A stretch of 64,000 bases of DNA, from contig NC_012878.2 of assembly GCF_000003195.3 (NCBI RefSeq), forward strand, positions 10,094,386 to 10,158,385, written 5' to 3'. The notes under the pieces were generated by a model. That model worked only from the letters and a program-made list of their open reading frames with translations, was not told the origin of the DNA and searched no databases. The DNA is from Sorghum bicolor (taxonomy: Eukaryota; Streptophyta; Magnoliopsida; Poales; Poaceae). A program made the position numbers and the translations under genes. Positions 35,111 to 46,383 of this stretch are shown here, piece by piece (the stretch's first letter is position 1; the number at the start of each line of letters is the position of its first letter).

Positions 35111-36464
35111 CTCTGGGAATGAAGGTCAGTTGCAGCCCATTGGCATAGCTCTTTCGACTAAGTGCATCGGCAACAATGTTTGCCTTCCCGGGATGGTAAT
35201 GCACTTCTAGGTCATAATCCTTTATTAGTTCTAACCAGCGGCATTGCCTTAGGTTCAGATCTGATTGTGTGAAAATATACTTCAAACTTTTGTGGTCAGT
35301 ATAAATATCACACTTGTGTCCAATTAAATAATGCCTCCAAATCTTTAGTGCATGAATCACGGCAGCTAGCTCCAAATCATGAGTAGGATAATTCAACTCA
35401 TGTTTTCTCAACTGCCTGGATGCATAGGCCACTAGTCTTCCTTCTTGCATAAGCACACATCCAAGGCCTAGGCGAGATGCATCGCAATAAATAGAGAATA
35501 TTTTACTCAAATCCGGTAAGGTCAACACTGGGGCTGTCGTCAACCTTTTCTTTAGCTCCACAAAATTCTCTTGGCACTTATCTGACCAAATAAATTTGGC
35601 ACTCTTCTCTAGTAGAGCTGTCATGGGTTTTGTTAACTTAGAGAAACCTTCAATAAATCTCCTATAATATCCAGCTAGTCCCAAAAAGCTACGGATTTCA
35701 CTAGCATTGGTTGGAGGCTTCCAATTCAGCACATCTTGCACTTTACTGGGGTCTACGACTATTCCACCGCTAGAGACCACATGCCCTAGAAATGAGACCT
35801 CATCCAACCAAAACTCACACTTGCTTTTCTTGGCATACAATTTATTCTCTCTAAGCTTTTGCAAGACCAGTCTCAAATGTTCAACATGTTCTTCTTTTGT
35901 TTTGGAGAAAATTAATATATCATCAATGAATACTACCACAAACTTATCCAAATATTCCATGAACACCTTGTTCATCATATACATGAAGTATGCAGGTGCA
36001 TTGGTCAGCCCAAATGACATGACTGTATACTCATACAAGCCATACCTTGTGGTAAAAGTTGTCTTAGGTATGTCAGTTGCACGGATTTTCAACTGGTGGT
36101 AGCCAGATCGGAGGTCAATTTTGGAGAACACACATGCTATTTTCAGTTGTTCAAATAAGTCATATATTCTAGGCAGTGGGTACTTGTTTTTAATGGTGAC
36201 TTCATCTAATGACCGATAATGCACACACATCCTCCTAGTGCCATCTTTCTTATCAACAAAGATTACTCGTGCAACCCAGGGTGAAGAACTAGGACGAATA
36301 AACCCTTTTTCTTGCAATTCCTTAAGCTGTTTCTTAAGTTCTTCTAATTCATTTACCCCCATTCTATATGGTCTTTTTGCTATGGGTGCAGTTTCAGGTA
36401 AAAGCTCAATAAGAAATTCAATGTCTCGGTCTGGCGGCATACCTGGCAACTCGTCTGGGAACAC
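35100..36464 (-). pseudogene. Reverse transcriptase and RNase H (Tekay-type pol, 5' part)
   Basis: An open block of about 454 residues. RT motifs in order are [39 protein letters not shown] and the catalytic [10 protein letters not shown], followed by RNase H ([24 protein letters not shown]). The usual VDYR at the primer-grip region is VHYR here. There is no genuine start: the block begins at the insertion point of the copia-type element and its upstream protease continues at 46384. It ends at a frameshift before the integrase. Confidence 0.92.
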
Positions 36465-38652
36465 TGAAAGATCTAGGCCCGTATTTGGGTTTTGCTAATT
36501 AATGATAACTCTTGTGGACTAACCTTTCAACTCAAGTGTGTGAAGGAAAAGTTGGTTTAGTTCACAAGGGAAGATGGACATCGACATCATTTGATTGATA
36601 GCATGTTGGAATGCTCAAATCAACATGGCCAATAAGTGAAGACCAAAGCAAGACTTGGCTTCGATGGACCGGTTGCGACGCAATGGTGAAGGGCAAGCTA
36701 ATGGGCTTGGCGCCGATGGACTTAGGCGAAGGTGAAGGGCAAGCTAGTGAGCTTGGCTCCGAAGGACCGAAGCAACGGTGAAGAGCAAGTAAGACTAAGG
36801 TTGATGGACTTGGATGCTTTGTGATGGTTTGAGTGATCCACATCATATTTGAGGACGAAGCCAAAGACAAATTGATCATATCAAGTGGCTTTGTCAACAT
36901 GTCAGCTTGTGCAAGGCAAAGGTATGAAACATAGGTTGTTTCATTTCACCGGCCATAAGGTGTTTTAGAGAAGTTTCAAATGGCCAAATTTAGGATAGAT
37001 AGCTGTACTATTAAGAGGGGCAAATATGCTTTGCATTGCGGTTATATAGTGCCACTTGTGAGTTCTAACGTTGAGTTACGATCAGTGTTGAAGTGGCAGT
37101 TTTACAAAACCTTTATGAAAAATGATTTGCCTAAAAGCTAACCGGTGGTGAGTTGAACGGTTTTCTCTTTTCAGAAATCGTTTATTGGTGTTGGCTATCC
37201 GTGATAAAAGGTTCTTTTGAGAAGCGCTTTTATCTAACCGTTTTATGCTTTGGAACACTCCATTGGTATGGGGTGCTTGCTCAAAGTATTGGAGAAGATG
37301 CGCTTGTAGAAGTGGTTTCTGGGCAAGGGCGGACTGTCTGCTGTTGTGGGCGCGGATTGTCCGCGGGCCAATCCTAGGAAACCAGAAAGGTTCTGGTGGT
37401 TCTGCAGCTGACTTTCGTGTAGACGGCGGACTGTCCGCGCCTGTAAGGGCAGACAGTCCGCAGGTATTTTTTTCGTGGAACCAAACAGATTGTTTTCAAT
37501 CTGCTCGGGGCTGACTGCGTGACCGCGGACAGTCCGCGCCTGTAAGGGCGGACAGTACGTGGGTCATTTTCCTCGGCGAGCAGAGTTGCTAGACTTCCTG
37601 TCCAGGGGTTTGTTTTTCAACGGCGGACTGTCCGCGCCCTGTAGGGCGGACTGTCTGCGGTTCAGCAGTTTGAATCCAACGGCTAGTTGAAGTTAACCGT
37701 GGACTGTCCGTGGTTTCTACTGCGGACTGTCCGCGTGTCACGAATCAGAGCATAACGGCTAGTTTTGGAGGGCTCCTCTATATATAGTAGGATGCCCGGT
37801 TGGTGAGCCCTCTCTTGGCCATTTTTACAGCATACTCATTGGGAGAGCTCCTCTCTAGCACCTCCTCTCACACCCTTTGCTTAGTGCAACATTTGGAGAG
37901 TTGAGTATGCTCACTAGTGCTGATCTTTGCGTGAGAGATTACTCGTGGCACTAGGTGGTCGTTGTGCAAGTGTGGTTGCTTATTACTCTTGGAGTTTGCC
38001 GGCTCCTAGACGGCTTGGTGATTGTCTTCGTGAAGCACGCAAGAAGCTTTGTGCGGTGCTCCGAAGTTGGCTTTGTGAGGGGCTATCGAGCTCATCCCCG
38101 CCGGAGGAAGGCGAAGAGCATCTCTAGTAAAATCGAGGCTTGTGTGGGTGTCTAGTTGATTCATCCGACTCAAGTTTAGAGCTCACGTGGAGCCTACCTA
38201 GTGAGGTAGTCCAAAGCTTGCGGGCTTGGAACTAACAATAGGAGCGGGAATCCTAGAACTCGCCTCAACGTGGACTAAGTGACCGGCAAGTCACCGAACC
38301 ACGGAAAAACATCGTGTGTCATCCTCTTCATTGTGGTTTGCCTATCTCAACACAAGCTTATCTTCTTGATATGTATACTTTGTGCTTGTGTTGTTTATGC
38401 TTGAGCTCTTTGTCTACTTCATAATCACTAGTATGCTTAGTTGATACTTTGTGTTTTCAATAATTCTTTTTGTGAAAAGTATCTTGTTCTTGCTTTAGCT
38501 CTTCATATTAAGGTTGCTTGCTTTCTAGATAGAGGGGTGAAGTTGTAGCTAGAACGCTTATTCTCTTCTGTATTTAAATTGTTTTTGCGCTTGCTCTTAA
38601 TTTTTTAGAAACGACTATTCACCCCCCTCTAGTCGGCCATCTCGATCCTTCA
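36465..38652 (+). repeat. 5' LTR of the gag-only copia-type element
   Basis: 2188 bp from TGAAAGATCT to GATCCTTCA. TATA box CTATATATAG at 37778-37787. Five palindrome doublets lie at 37329-37734, just upstream of it. It ends with a pyrimidine-rich CACCCCCCTCTAGTCGG block common to this LTR type. Confidence 0.95.
37329..37734 (+). promoter_or_regulatory. Array of five palindrome doublets in U3
   Basis: 13-bp units of the form GCGGACWGTCCGC (some with one or two changes) start at 37329/37352, 37426/37449, 37525/37548, 37623/37646 and 37699/37722. Each pair is exactly 23 bp apart (10-bp spacer). Doublets are 97, 99, 98 and 76 bp apart. The last unit ends 43 bp before the TATA box. The regular geometry suggests a protein-binding array; that role is inference. 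Confidence 0.7.
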
Positions 38653-38654
38653 AG

Positions 38655-38667
38655 TGGTATCAGAGCC
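38655..38667 (+). other. Primer-binding site, initiator tRNA-Met type
   Basis: TGGTATCAGAGCC directly after the 5' LTR is the standard iMet primer site of plant copia elements. Confidence 0.93.
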
Positions 38668-38778
38668 AGGTTTCTCTTTTGTGGTCTTCACCGACCCGAG
38701 AGGATTGCGACTTATGGGTTAGATGTTGAGTGTCCACACATTTTTTATGGCACGCACTTTACACGTTGGAAAGATTGG

Positions 38779-40397
38779 ATGATGAACAATTTTAAATTCA
38801 TTAGCCCTCAATTGTGGTGGATCGTGGATGTGGGCTTTTCTTTTGCATTGGATAAAAATAATGCAACCCAAGCGCAAAGGAAGTGTCTACATCTCGATTG
38901 CCAAGCTACTAACATTTTCTATCAATCTATGGATGATAGCATATTTGGTGAAATCATGGACTTGACAAGTGCTCATGAAATTTGGTTTCATCTAAATAAG
39001 AAGTATGGGATGACCTCCAATAATATTGATGGAGAATATGAAAAGATGGAAGATCATGAGAAGATAGTGAATGATGATGTTGAGCTCATTCATGACATGA
39101 GGGTTGTGAAGGATTGCTCCATCTCAAGCTCAAGTGATGAAATTGAAAGATCAACCACAAGCTCACTTGAAAACAATGATGATTACTCATGTTCCGTGGC
39201 AAATGATGATTCTACAAGCCCATCTACATCACCTCATTGTCATATGTCTAATGATGACACAAAGGTAAAACTTGATAGTGATGTAGTTGCCCATGCTTAC
39301 ACATATGATGAGCTCGTAGATGTTGTTAAAGGAATGTCTCTTTATGTTGAAGAAATAGAAACCAAAATGACAAACTTGGAACATGAAAATCACAATTTAA
39401 GGAAATCATATGATCGTTCCGAACATTTGCTTGGTAAATTTGTTTATAAGCTTGAGACCTTAAGCTTGACTCATGAGATTCTTTGTCTTAAACATAAGAA
39501 GCTTAAAATTGACCATGAATCTCTCATTGAAAGCATTTCCAAAGAAGAAACTAAAATTGATGAGAGCTCATCATATGAGTTGGATGGTCAATTACAATGT
39601 GTTGCTGCTAACTCTTGTGATGAAGGCTATAAAAATGCATCCACCTCTTGTGATGATTAATTAGAAATGCCTTGTTCTTCAAATTCGGATATATGTTTTT
39701 CTTCTATGGATTGTGAGACTAACAATGTAGAAGAAAACAATGAGTCAAATGATGAAGTGAAGAACTTGAGTAACAAAGTGGATAGGCATGTAATAGCAAA
39801 AGTGACACACAAGCAAATGATGGAAAGTCACAAGAACTATGGCAACATGAATGGTATTGTGTACAACAACACAAATATCAAATGCAAAAGATGGGGCAAG
39901 AAAACTTATGAGAGAGAAATGAGAAGACTTGAAAAAGAAAAGCTTTCTCATTTATGTGTTTCAAGTGCCACAAGATGGGACACCTAGCCTCAAGTTGTCT
40001 AAGCAAGAAATAAAAGATGCCACAAGACTCAAGTGAAGATGAGTCAACATTCTCCCATGAAGAAGCAAATGTCAATCACAAGGTTGATAACAAGATGGGA
40101 AGGAAGAAAACTAGAAGAGGAGGAAGAAGAAGAAATTGGTACAATAATTTCTCCTCCGATGAGTACTATCAAGATCACTACAAGAGAAGCTTTGTCAAAA
40201 GTTGTCTCAAAGGAATCACTCCTAAGCCAAGCTCAATTCATGATAATAACTTGCTTAGGAAGGATGAAAATGGTACCGGAAAGGTAACAATCGCTAACCA
40301 TTCCATTATACATGCAAAGGCCATTTGGGTGCCCAAGCATCAATTGACTAACATGAGAGGACCCAACGGTGGTTGGGTACCATCAAAAGTTGAATGA
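38779..40397 (+). pseudogene. Gag-like polyprotein of the copia-type element
   Basis: The first open block (38779-39660, 293 residues) begins with a copia gag-like core (LWWIVDVGF, ATNIFYQSMDD, EIWFHLNKKYG) and becomes acidic and Ser-rich, with a coiled-coil-like end (residues about 190-265). After a TAA at 39658 and a short gap the frame is open again to 39987. The zinc knuckle (CFKCHKMGHLASSC, near 39957-39998) is in another frame, so a one-base indel precedes it. A basic tail (40017-40397, RRGGRRRNWYNN, IWVPKHQ) completes it. The order is that of SIRE-type gag. It is disrupted in this copy. Confidence 0.8.
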
Positions 40398-42079
40398 TTA
40401 GTAGGTACCATGATGGCATTGGAAACTTGGCATTATTTGACTCACTATTCTTAATTGACAAGAAGCCAAGTTGGAGTTACTATATTTCATATCTTGATCC
40501 AATGCTATCACTAGTGATGATATGAGCTAGCCATTCTAGTGATTGGTCACATCTTGGCACCACAAGTTCAACTTCAACAAGATAACCGCTTAAAAGCGTG
40601 TGAAGAAGCTTGAAGAAGGATCAAACCGAATTTGGGGTATTTTGGATGAAATCTCTAATTGGAAGCTCATGAATGTGCTCTAGTTTAAGCAAATGATGAA
40701 CTCATATATATTATTGCTTGATGAATTGGCTAAAATTGAAAGCATCTAGGCCAAAAGGAATTGGTGATCCAAGAATTATATCAAGAATATATCACATTTC
40801 TTGTTCCATAATTGGAATTCACTATATCTTGGACTATCAACTTCCTTCAAACGGTGGTATGGAAAATCATTAATGCACAACATTACATCATCTCACTAGC
40901 ATGCCTTTAATCTCACATTGCTTACACTAGGTTTATCTTGCTTTTTTTTGTGTTGTCTTCTTATGTCAATATATTGCATATTTGTGGTTGTCCATGAGCA
41001 ATGTCATTGGAGCATACAAAGAAAAATGTGAGATCAAGGAATTTAATGGAATTCATGTCAAAATATGTCTTGGGGACTTGTTTGATCAGTTTGAGAAGAG
41101 TCAAATGAGTTTTGGAAGTCATTGGAATCAAATACTCAAAGAAACAGCAAGCTGTTTGTGCAGTTCAGGCAGTCGCGGACAGTCCGCCCTTTGGAACGCG
41201 GACTGTCCGCAAGTGATTTTATGGTCAGTGCACAGAATCTGTACAGAACAGTCAGGGCTCAGAAATTTCAACTGCAGACTGTCCGCCTCATGGACCGCAG
41301 ACTGTCCGCACATCGGGTTTTAACCCAGAACCGACCTGACGGGATAAGACCAAGTCCTCATACCTCTTCGATAAAATCAGAACTCTCTCTCTCTCTCTCT
41401 CTCAACCGTGTGAGCACAAGGAAGAAGAAGGAAGGGGACCAAGGGATTGGAGGCTTCCCCGAACACTCTGAGGAGTTCCCCGGACACTCCGCGATCTCCT
41501 CCATCATGTCCTCCCGGTATCTCAATGCTATCTTCTCAGATTTGAATGAATTTCGAGTTTGAATGATGTTAGGGTTGATTCCCGATCTCCTTTTTGAGCC
41601 ATGGATTTGAGAAACTTTTTGGGGAAAGATGTTGCTAGTGATGAGTACATGTTATGTCTGAAGTTTGGTTGAAAATCATTGGTTGAATCATGAGATATAT
41701 GGATGGATTGATAGCACTGCACTGTTGCTGTTCGTGCGTGAACAGTAACCGCGGACTGTCCGCGCCTTCAATAGCGGACTGTCCGCAATGGCAATTTTTG
41801 CACAGCAACAGCAGCTATGGTTACATGATATTTGCAAAATTCAAATGCTTGTCTATCCCAGTATTATCAGCAATCAGTTCATCAGCTAGTCACTGATTCA
41901 AATTACATATGCTTCGTCATGGATTTCTTGATTAAATCAAAATCGGTTGTGATTGTTATTCTCATATTATTTGCAACCAAGAGTGATGGCATATTCAAAT
42001 TATGATTGTGACTTATCAATGGTAGTTATTCTTCAACATTCATGCATGTCACTTACACATTGCTATATCCTTTATAAAT
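40398..42079 (+). other. Non-coding interior of the copia-type element with three palindrome doublets
   Basis: No pol domains. Palindrome doublets as in the U3 start at 41175/41198, 41274/41297 and 41751/41774, again 23 bp apart. A (CT)n run is at 41382-41403. The segment 41100-41800 could derive from another LTR of the same family or include a leader exon and intron for the following ORF. Confidence 0.55.
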
Positions 42080-43694
42080 TAACAGTGGCAGTGGCTCATC
42101 AAAGAAAACAACTTCCAAGAAGAAGGGAAGCACTTCAAAGAAAAGAAGAGCTAATGATGATGATGATCTTGATTGGAGCCCAAACCCAAGGGAAGATATT
42201 GATGAAGAAGATGAGGGTGATGATGAAGAGATAGATGTCTCCAACTACAAAGGAAAGTTCAAAAAATGGGATATGGACAGCTATGCAAGACAGAGAAGCC
42301 CAGATCAATATGACCAAGAAAATGATGCTACCATACCCTTCTTTTACAACAAGGTACAACAAGATGCTTTCTTTGGGTACATCATTACTGCTACAGTTCA
42401 CAAGCATCAATACATCAATATGCGATATATGTTGGAGAAAGATAGATTGACTGGGTTGCTAAACAAGTTTCATGCCATGGGAATATATGACTTTCTTGAG
42501 CACCAATGCAATTGGAATGATTTGATTGTCAGACAGTTCTATGCTACCATGGAGATTAGGACTGACAAAGATGAGATTGAGTGGATGACTGGCAAGAGAA
42601 GATACACTGCAACTTTTGATGAGTTTGCTTAAGCTAATGAGTTGGACAATGGATTTCTTGCTAATTCCATTAATCTTGATGAAAAAGAAATTCTGCCTGA
42701 GGAGCAAAGGAGACAGTTCTATGAGCCTAGAGAGCAAAACATCTCAGTGGGAGAATCTAGAGGTTTGAGACACCATCCAGCTGCCATAAATAAGATTGCA
42801 AGGTTGACTTTCATGCCTAAGGGAGGTGATAGAGGCAAGATAAGATTCAAGTATTGGAATGTAATTCATCATATCATGTATTCTCAGAAGTTTGATGTTG
42901 TCATCTTAATGATGAATCAATTGGCAGTCTTGAAGCATGACATGACCACAAATCTTTATTTTGCTCCATATATCATGTCACTCATTCTTCAGAAGACAAG
43001 ATTCAAGGGGGAATGCAGAGTGCAGCATGAGCCATTTAGACCATTCTTGAATGACTGAGAGTTTCATATTAGAGCACTGACTCCCTTCCCTCCTGTTGGG
43101 GGAGCTGAGGCAGGACATGGCCAAGATGATGGTCATGGTCATGATGAGCATATGGGCGGTGCAAATATTCCACATGTTGAGCCTGAGGCACATGGTTGGG
43201 TTCCTCCTACAGGGTACTTTGATCCATACTTCCAGGGGATGCAAAATTCATGGAATACATCTTTTGCTCAGTTTGGTCAGAATATGCAGCAACAGATGCA
43301 GCAAGGGTTCAACACCATGGGGCAGCATTGGCAGGGGCACTTGGATACTAGCTTCCAGCAGTTTGGACAACACCTTCACTCCACTATGTACCAGCCTATC
43401 ATGTCCAGCCTTCAGAATGTCCAGCAGGGGCTGCATAATGATATTGATGCTCTCAGTGCACAGTTGGGCACCTTGTCTACTCAGGAGCAGTATCAGCAGA
43501 TTCAGAACAGGCAGACTCATCTTGAGCAGCAGGTTGATGTGTTGAACACAAATTTCAACATCTTCAGTGATCACTTCAGCATGATTTATCCGAGGCCTAT
43601 TCCACCTCCTACACAGTGTCCATATCAGCCGTTCTATCCACCTCAGTTTCCTCCTCCACAGTTCTACCCTCCTGCCAATGATGGTGATGCTTGA
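42080..43694 (+). pseudogene. Env-position ORF, plant-transposon-protein-like
   Basis: After an acceptor-like TTAACAG at about 42085, one frame encodes a Lys/Ser-rich then acidic start (DDDDLDWSPNP). A conserved-looking core follows (FYNKVQQDAFFG, LIVRQFYATMEI, EIEWMTGKRRYTATFDEFA), which recalls the putative plant transposon protein domain (Transposase_32, PF20167). A Gln-rich region with regular MQQQMQ/LSTQ repeats and a Pro-rich tail (FYPPQFPPPQFYPP) close it at 43694. In-frame stops at about 42630 (TAA) and 43056 (TGA) break it. Similar extra ORFs occur between pol and the 3' LTR of large plant elements; the role is unknown. The domain match is from memory of the motif. Confidence 0.55.
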
Positions 43695-44175
43695 TGTCTC
43701 CTTTTGGGCAATCTAATGACAAAGGGGGAGAAGTTGTGAAGAAGAAGTCAAGAATCATTGAACTCAAAGGGCGGCTTGCATGCTTATGGACATTTGCATT
43801 GCATGTTTATTTAAATTATTGAACAATGCATTAGTGTGTAAACTATCTTAGTGGTGAAATAACTTTCAACTCCTATGTGTGCTTGATCATCCATTTTTAT
43901 CATTTTGATAGCACTAATATTCTTGTGAAAAAGCTCTAGCAATGATTGTGGTATTTCGAGGATATTATTCATGATTATGGTCTTCAAAGGTGATACCTTA
44001 TATTTTGTGTTCCTCAAATACCACTATATAGGGAAACTCCGCCAAAAATTTCTAAATTTATGCATATGTGTAATCATTGAATTCAGATCTCTATGCACAT
44101 ATGTAGGGGGAGCTTTCTCTATATGGTTTAACTTCAATTATTCTTATCTTCTATTTGAGGTTGTCATGAATTACC

Positions 44176-44189
44176 AAAAAGGGGGAGAT
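44176..44189 (+). other. Polypurine tract of the copia-type element
   Basis: AAAAAGGGGGAGAT lies directly before the 3' LTR start TGAAAG. Confidence 0.9.
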
Positions 44190-46378
44190 TGAAAGATCTA
44201 GGCCCGTATTTGGGTTTTGGTAATTAATGATAACTCTTGTGGACTAACCTTTCAACTCAAGTGTGTCAAGGAAAAGTTGGTTTAGTTCACAAGGGAAGAT
44301 GGACATCGACATCATTTGATTGATAGCATGTTGGAATGCTCAAATCAACATGGCAAACAAGTGAAGACCAAAGCAAGACTTGGCTTCGATGGACCGGTTG
44401 CGACGCAATGGTGAAGGGCAAGCTAATGGGCTTGGCGCCGATGGACTTAGGCGAAGGTGAAGGGCAAGCTAGTGAGCTTGGCTCCGAAGGACCGAAGCAA
44501 CGGTGAAGAGCAAGTAAGACTAAGGTTGATGGACTTGGATGCTTTGTGATGGTTTGAGTGATCCACATCATATTTGAGGACGAAGCCAAAGACAAATTGA
44601 TCATATGAAGTGGCTTTGTCAACATGTCGGCTTGTGCAAGGCAAAGGTATGAAACATAGGTTGTTTCATTTCACCGGCCATAAGGTGTTTTAGAGAAGTT
44701 TCAAATGGCCAGATTTAGGATAGATAGCTGTACTATTAAGAGGGGCAAATATGCTTTGCATTGCGGTTATCTAGTGCCACTTGTGAGTTCTAACGTTGAG
44801 TTACGATCAGTGTTGAAGTGGCAGTTTTACAAAACCTTTATGAAAAATGATTTGCCTAAAAGCTAACCGGTGGTGAGTTGAACGGTTTTCTCTTTTCAGA
44901 AATCGTTTATTGGTGTTGGCTATCCGTGATAAAAGGTTCTTTTGAGAAGCGCTTTTATCTAACCGTTTTATGCTTTGGAACACTCCATTGGTATGGGGTG
45001 CTTGCTCAAAGTATTGGAGAAGATGCGCTTGTAGAAGTGGTTTCTGGGCAAGGGCGGACTATCTGCTGTTGTGGGCGCGGACTGTCCGCGGGGCAATCCC
45101 AGGAAACCAGAAAGGTTTTGGTGGTTCTGCAGCTGACTTTCGCATAGACGGTGGACTGTCCGCGCCTGTAAGGGCAGACAGTCCGCAGGTATTTTTTTCG
45201 TGGAACCAAACAGATTGTTTTCAATCTGCTCGGGGCTGACTGCGTGACCGCGGACAGTCCGCGCCTGTAAGGGCGGACAGTCCACGGGTCATTTTCCTCG
45301 GCGAGCAGAGTTGCTGGACTTCCTCTCCAGGGGTTTGTTTTTCAGCTGCGGACTGTCCGCGCCCTGTAGGGCGGACTGTCTGCGGTTCAGCAGTTTGAAT
45401 CCAACGGCTAGTTGAAGTTAACCGCGGACTGTCCGTGGTTTCTACTGCGGACTGTCCGCGTGTCGCGAATCAGAGCATAACGGCTAGTTTTGGGGGGCTC
45501 CTCTATATATAGTAGGATGCCCGGTTAGTGAGCCCTCTCTTGGCCATTTTTACAGCATACTCATTGGGAGAGCACCTCTCTAGCACCTCCTCTCATACCC
45601 TTTGCTTAGTGCAACATTTGGAGAGTTGAGTGTGCTCACTAGTGCGGATCTTTGCGTGAGAGATTACTCGTGGCACTAGGTGGTCGTTGTGCAAGTGTGG
45701 TTGTTTATTACTCTTGGAGTTTGCCGGCTCCTAGACGGCTTGGTGATTGTCTTCGTGAAGCACGCAAGAAGCTTTGTGCGGTGCTCCGAAGTTGGCTTTG
45801 TGAGGGGCTATCGAGCTCATCCCCGCCGGAGGAAGGCGAAGAGCATCTCTAGTAAAATCGAGGCTTGTGTGGGTGTCTAGTTGATTCGTCCGACTCAAGT
45901 TTAGAGCTCACGTGGAGCCTACCTAGTGAGGTAGTCCGAAGCTTGCGGGCTTGGAACTAACAAGAGGAGCAGCAATCCTAGAACTCGCCTCAACGTGGAC
46001 TAAGTGACCGGCAAGTCACCGAACCACGGAAAAACATCGTGTGTCATCCTCTTCATTGTGGTTTGCCTATCTCAACACAAGCTTATCTTCTTGATATGTA
46101 TACTTTGTGCTTGTGTTGTTTATACTTGAGCTCTTTGTCTACTTCATAATCACTAGTATGCTTAGTTGATACTTTGTGTTTTCAATAATTCTTTTTGTGA
46201 AAAGTATCTTGTTCTTGCTTTAGCTCTTCATATTAAGGTTGCTTGCTTTCTAGATAGAGGGGTGAAGTTGTAGCTAGAACGCTTATTCTCTTCCGTATTT
46301 AAATTGTTTTTGCGCTTGCTCTTAATTTTTTAGAAACGACTATTCACCCCCCCTCTAGTCGGCCATCTCGATCCTTCA
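44190..46378 (+). repeat. 3' LTR of the gag-only copia-type element
   Basis: 2189 bp, about 98% identical by eye to 36465-38652. The five palindrome doublets recur at 45054/45077, 45151/45174, 45250/45273, 45348/45371 and 45424/45447, with the same 23-bp offset and the same 97, 99, 98 and 76-bp steps. Confidence 0.95.
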
Positions 46379-46383
46379 AACAC

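Larger units (their letters stand above)
36465..46378 (+). mobile_element. Gag-only Ty1/copia-type (SIRE/Maximus-like) LTR element
   Basis: LTRs 36465-38652 and 44190-46378, target duplication AACAC (36460-36464 and 46379-46383), iMet primer site and purine tract place it on the plus strand. The interior codes for a gag-like protein with a zinc knuckle and, in the env position, a broken second ORF. No protease, integrase or RT motif is visible, so it is non-autonomous. It is inserted in the protease/RT border of the Tekay element. By eye the LTRs differ at about 35-40 of 2.19 kb, which suggests a recent insertion. Many of the differences are transitions at CpG within the palindrome array. Confidence 0.92.

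Noticed and set aside
36562..36900. 112-residue frame repeated at 44287-44625
   Set aside because: It is in both LTRs of the copia-type element, antisense to its transcription, and changes between copies. No domain.
37329..37734. Palindrome array as a CRISPR array
   Set aside because: Units are 13-bp palindromes with 10-bp spacers in a plant LTR and no cas genes are present. The geometry and context do not fit.
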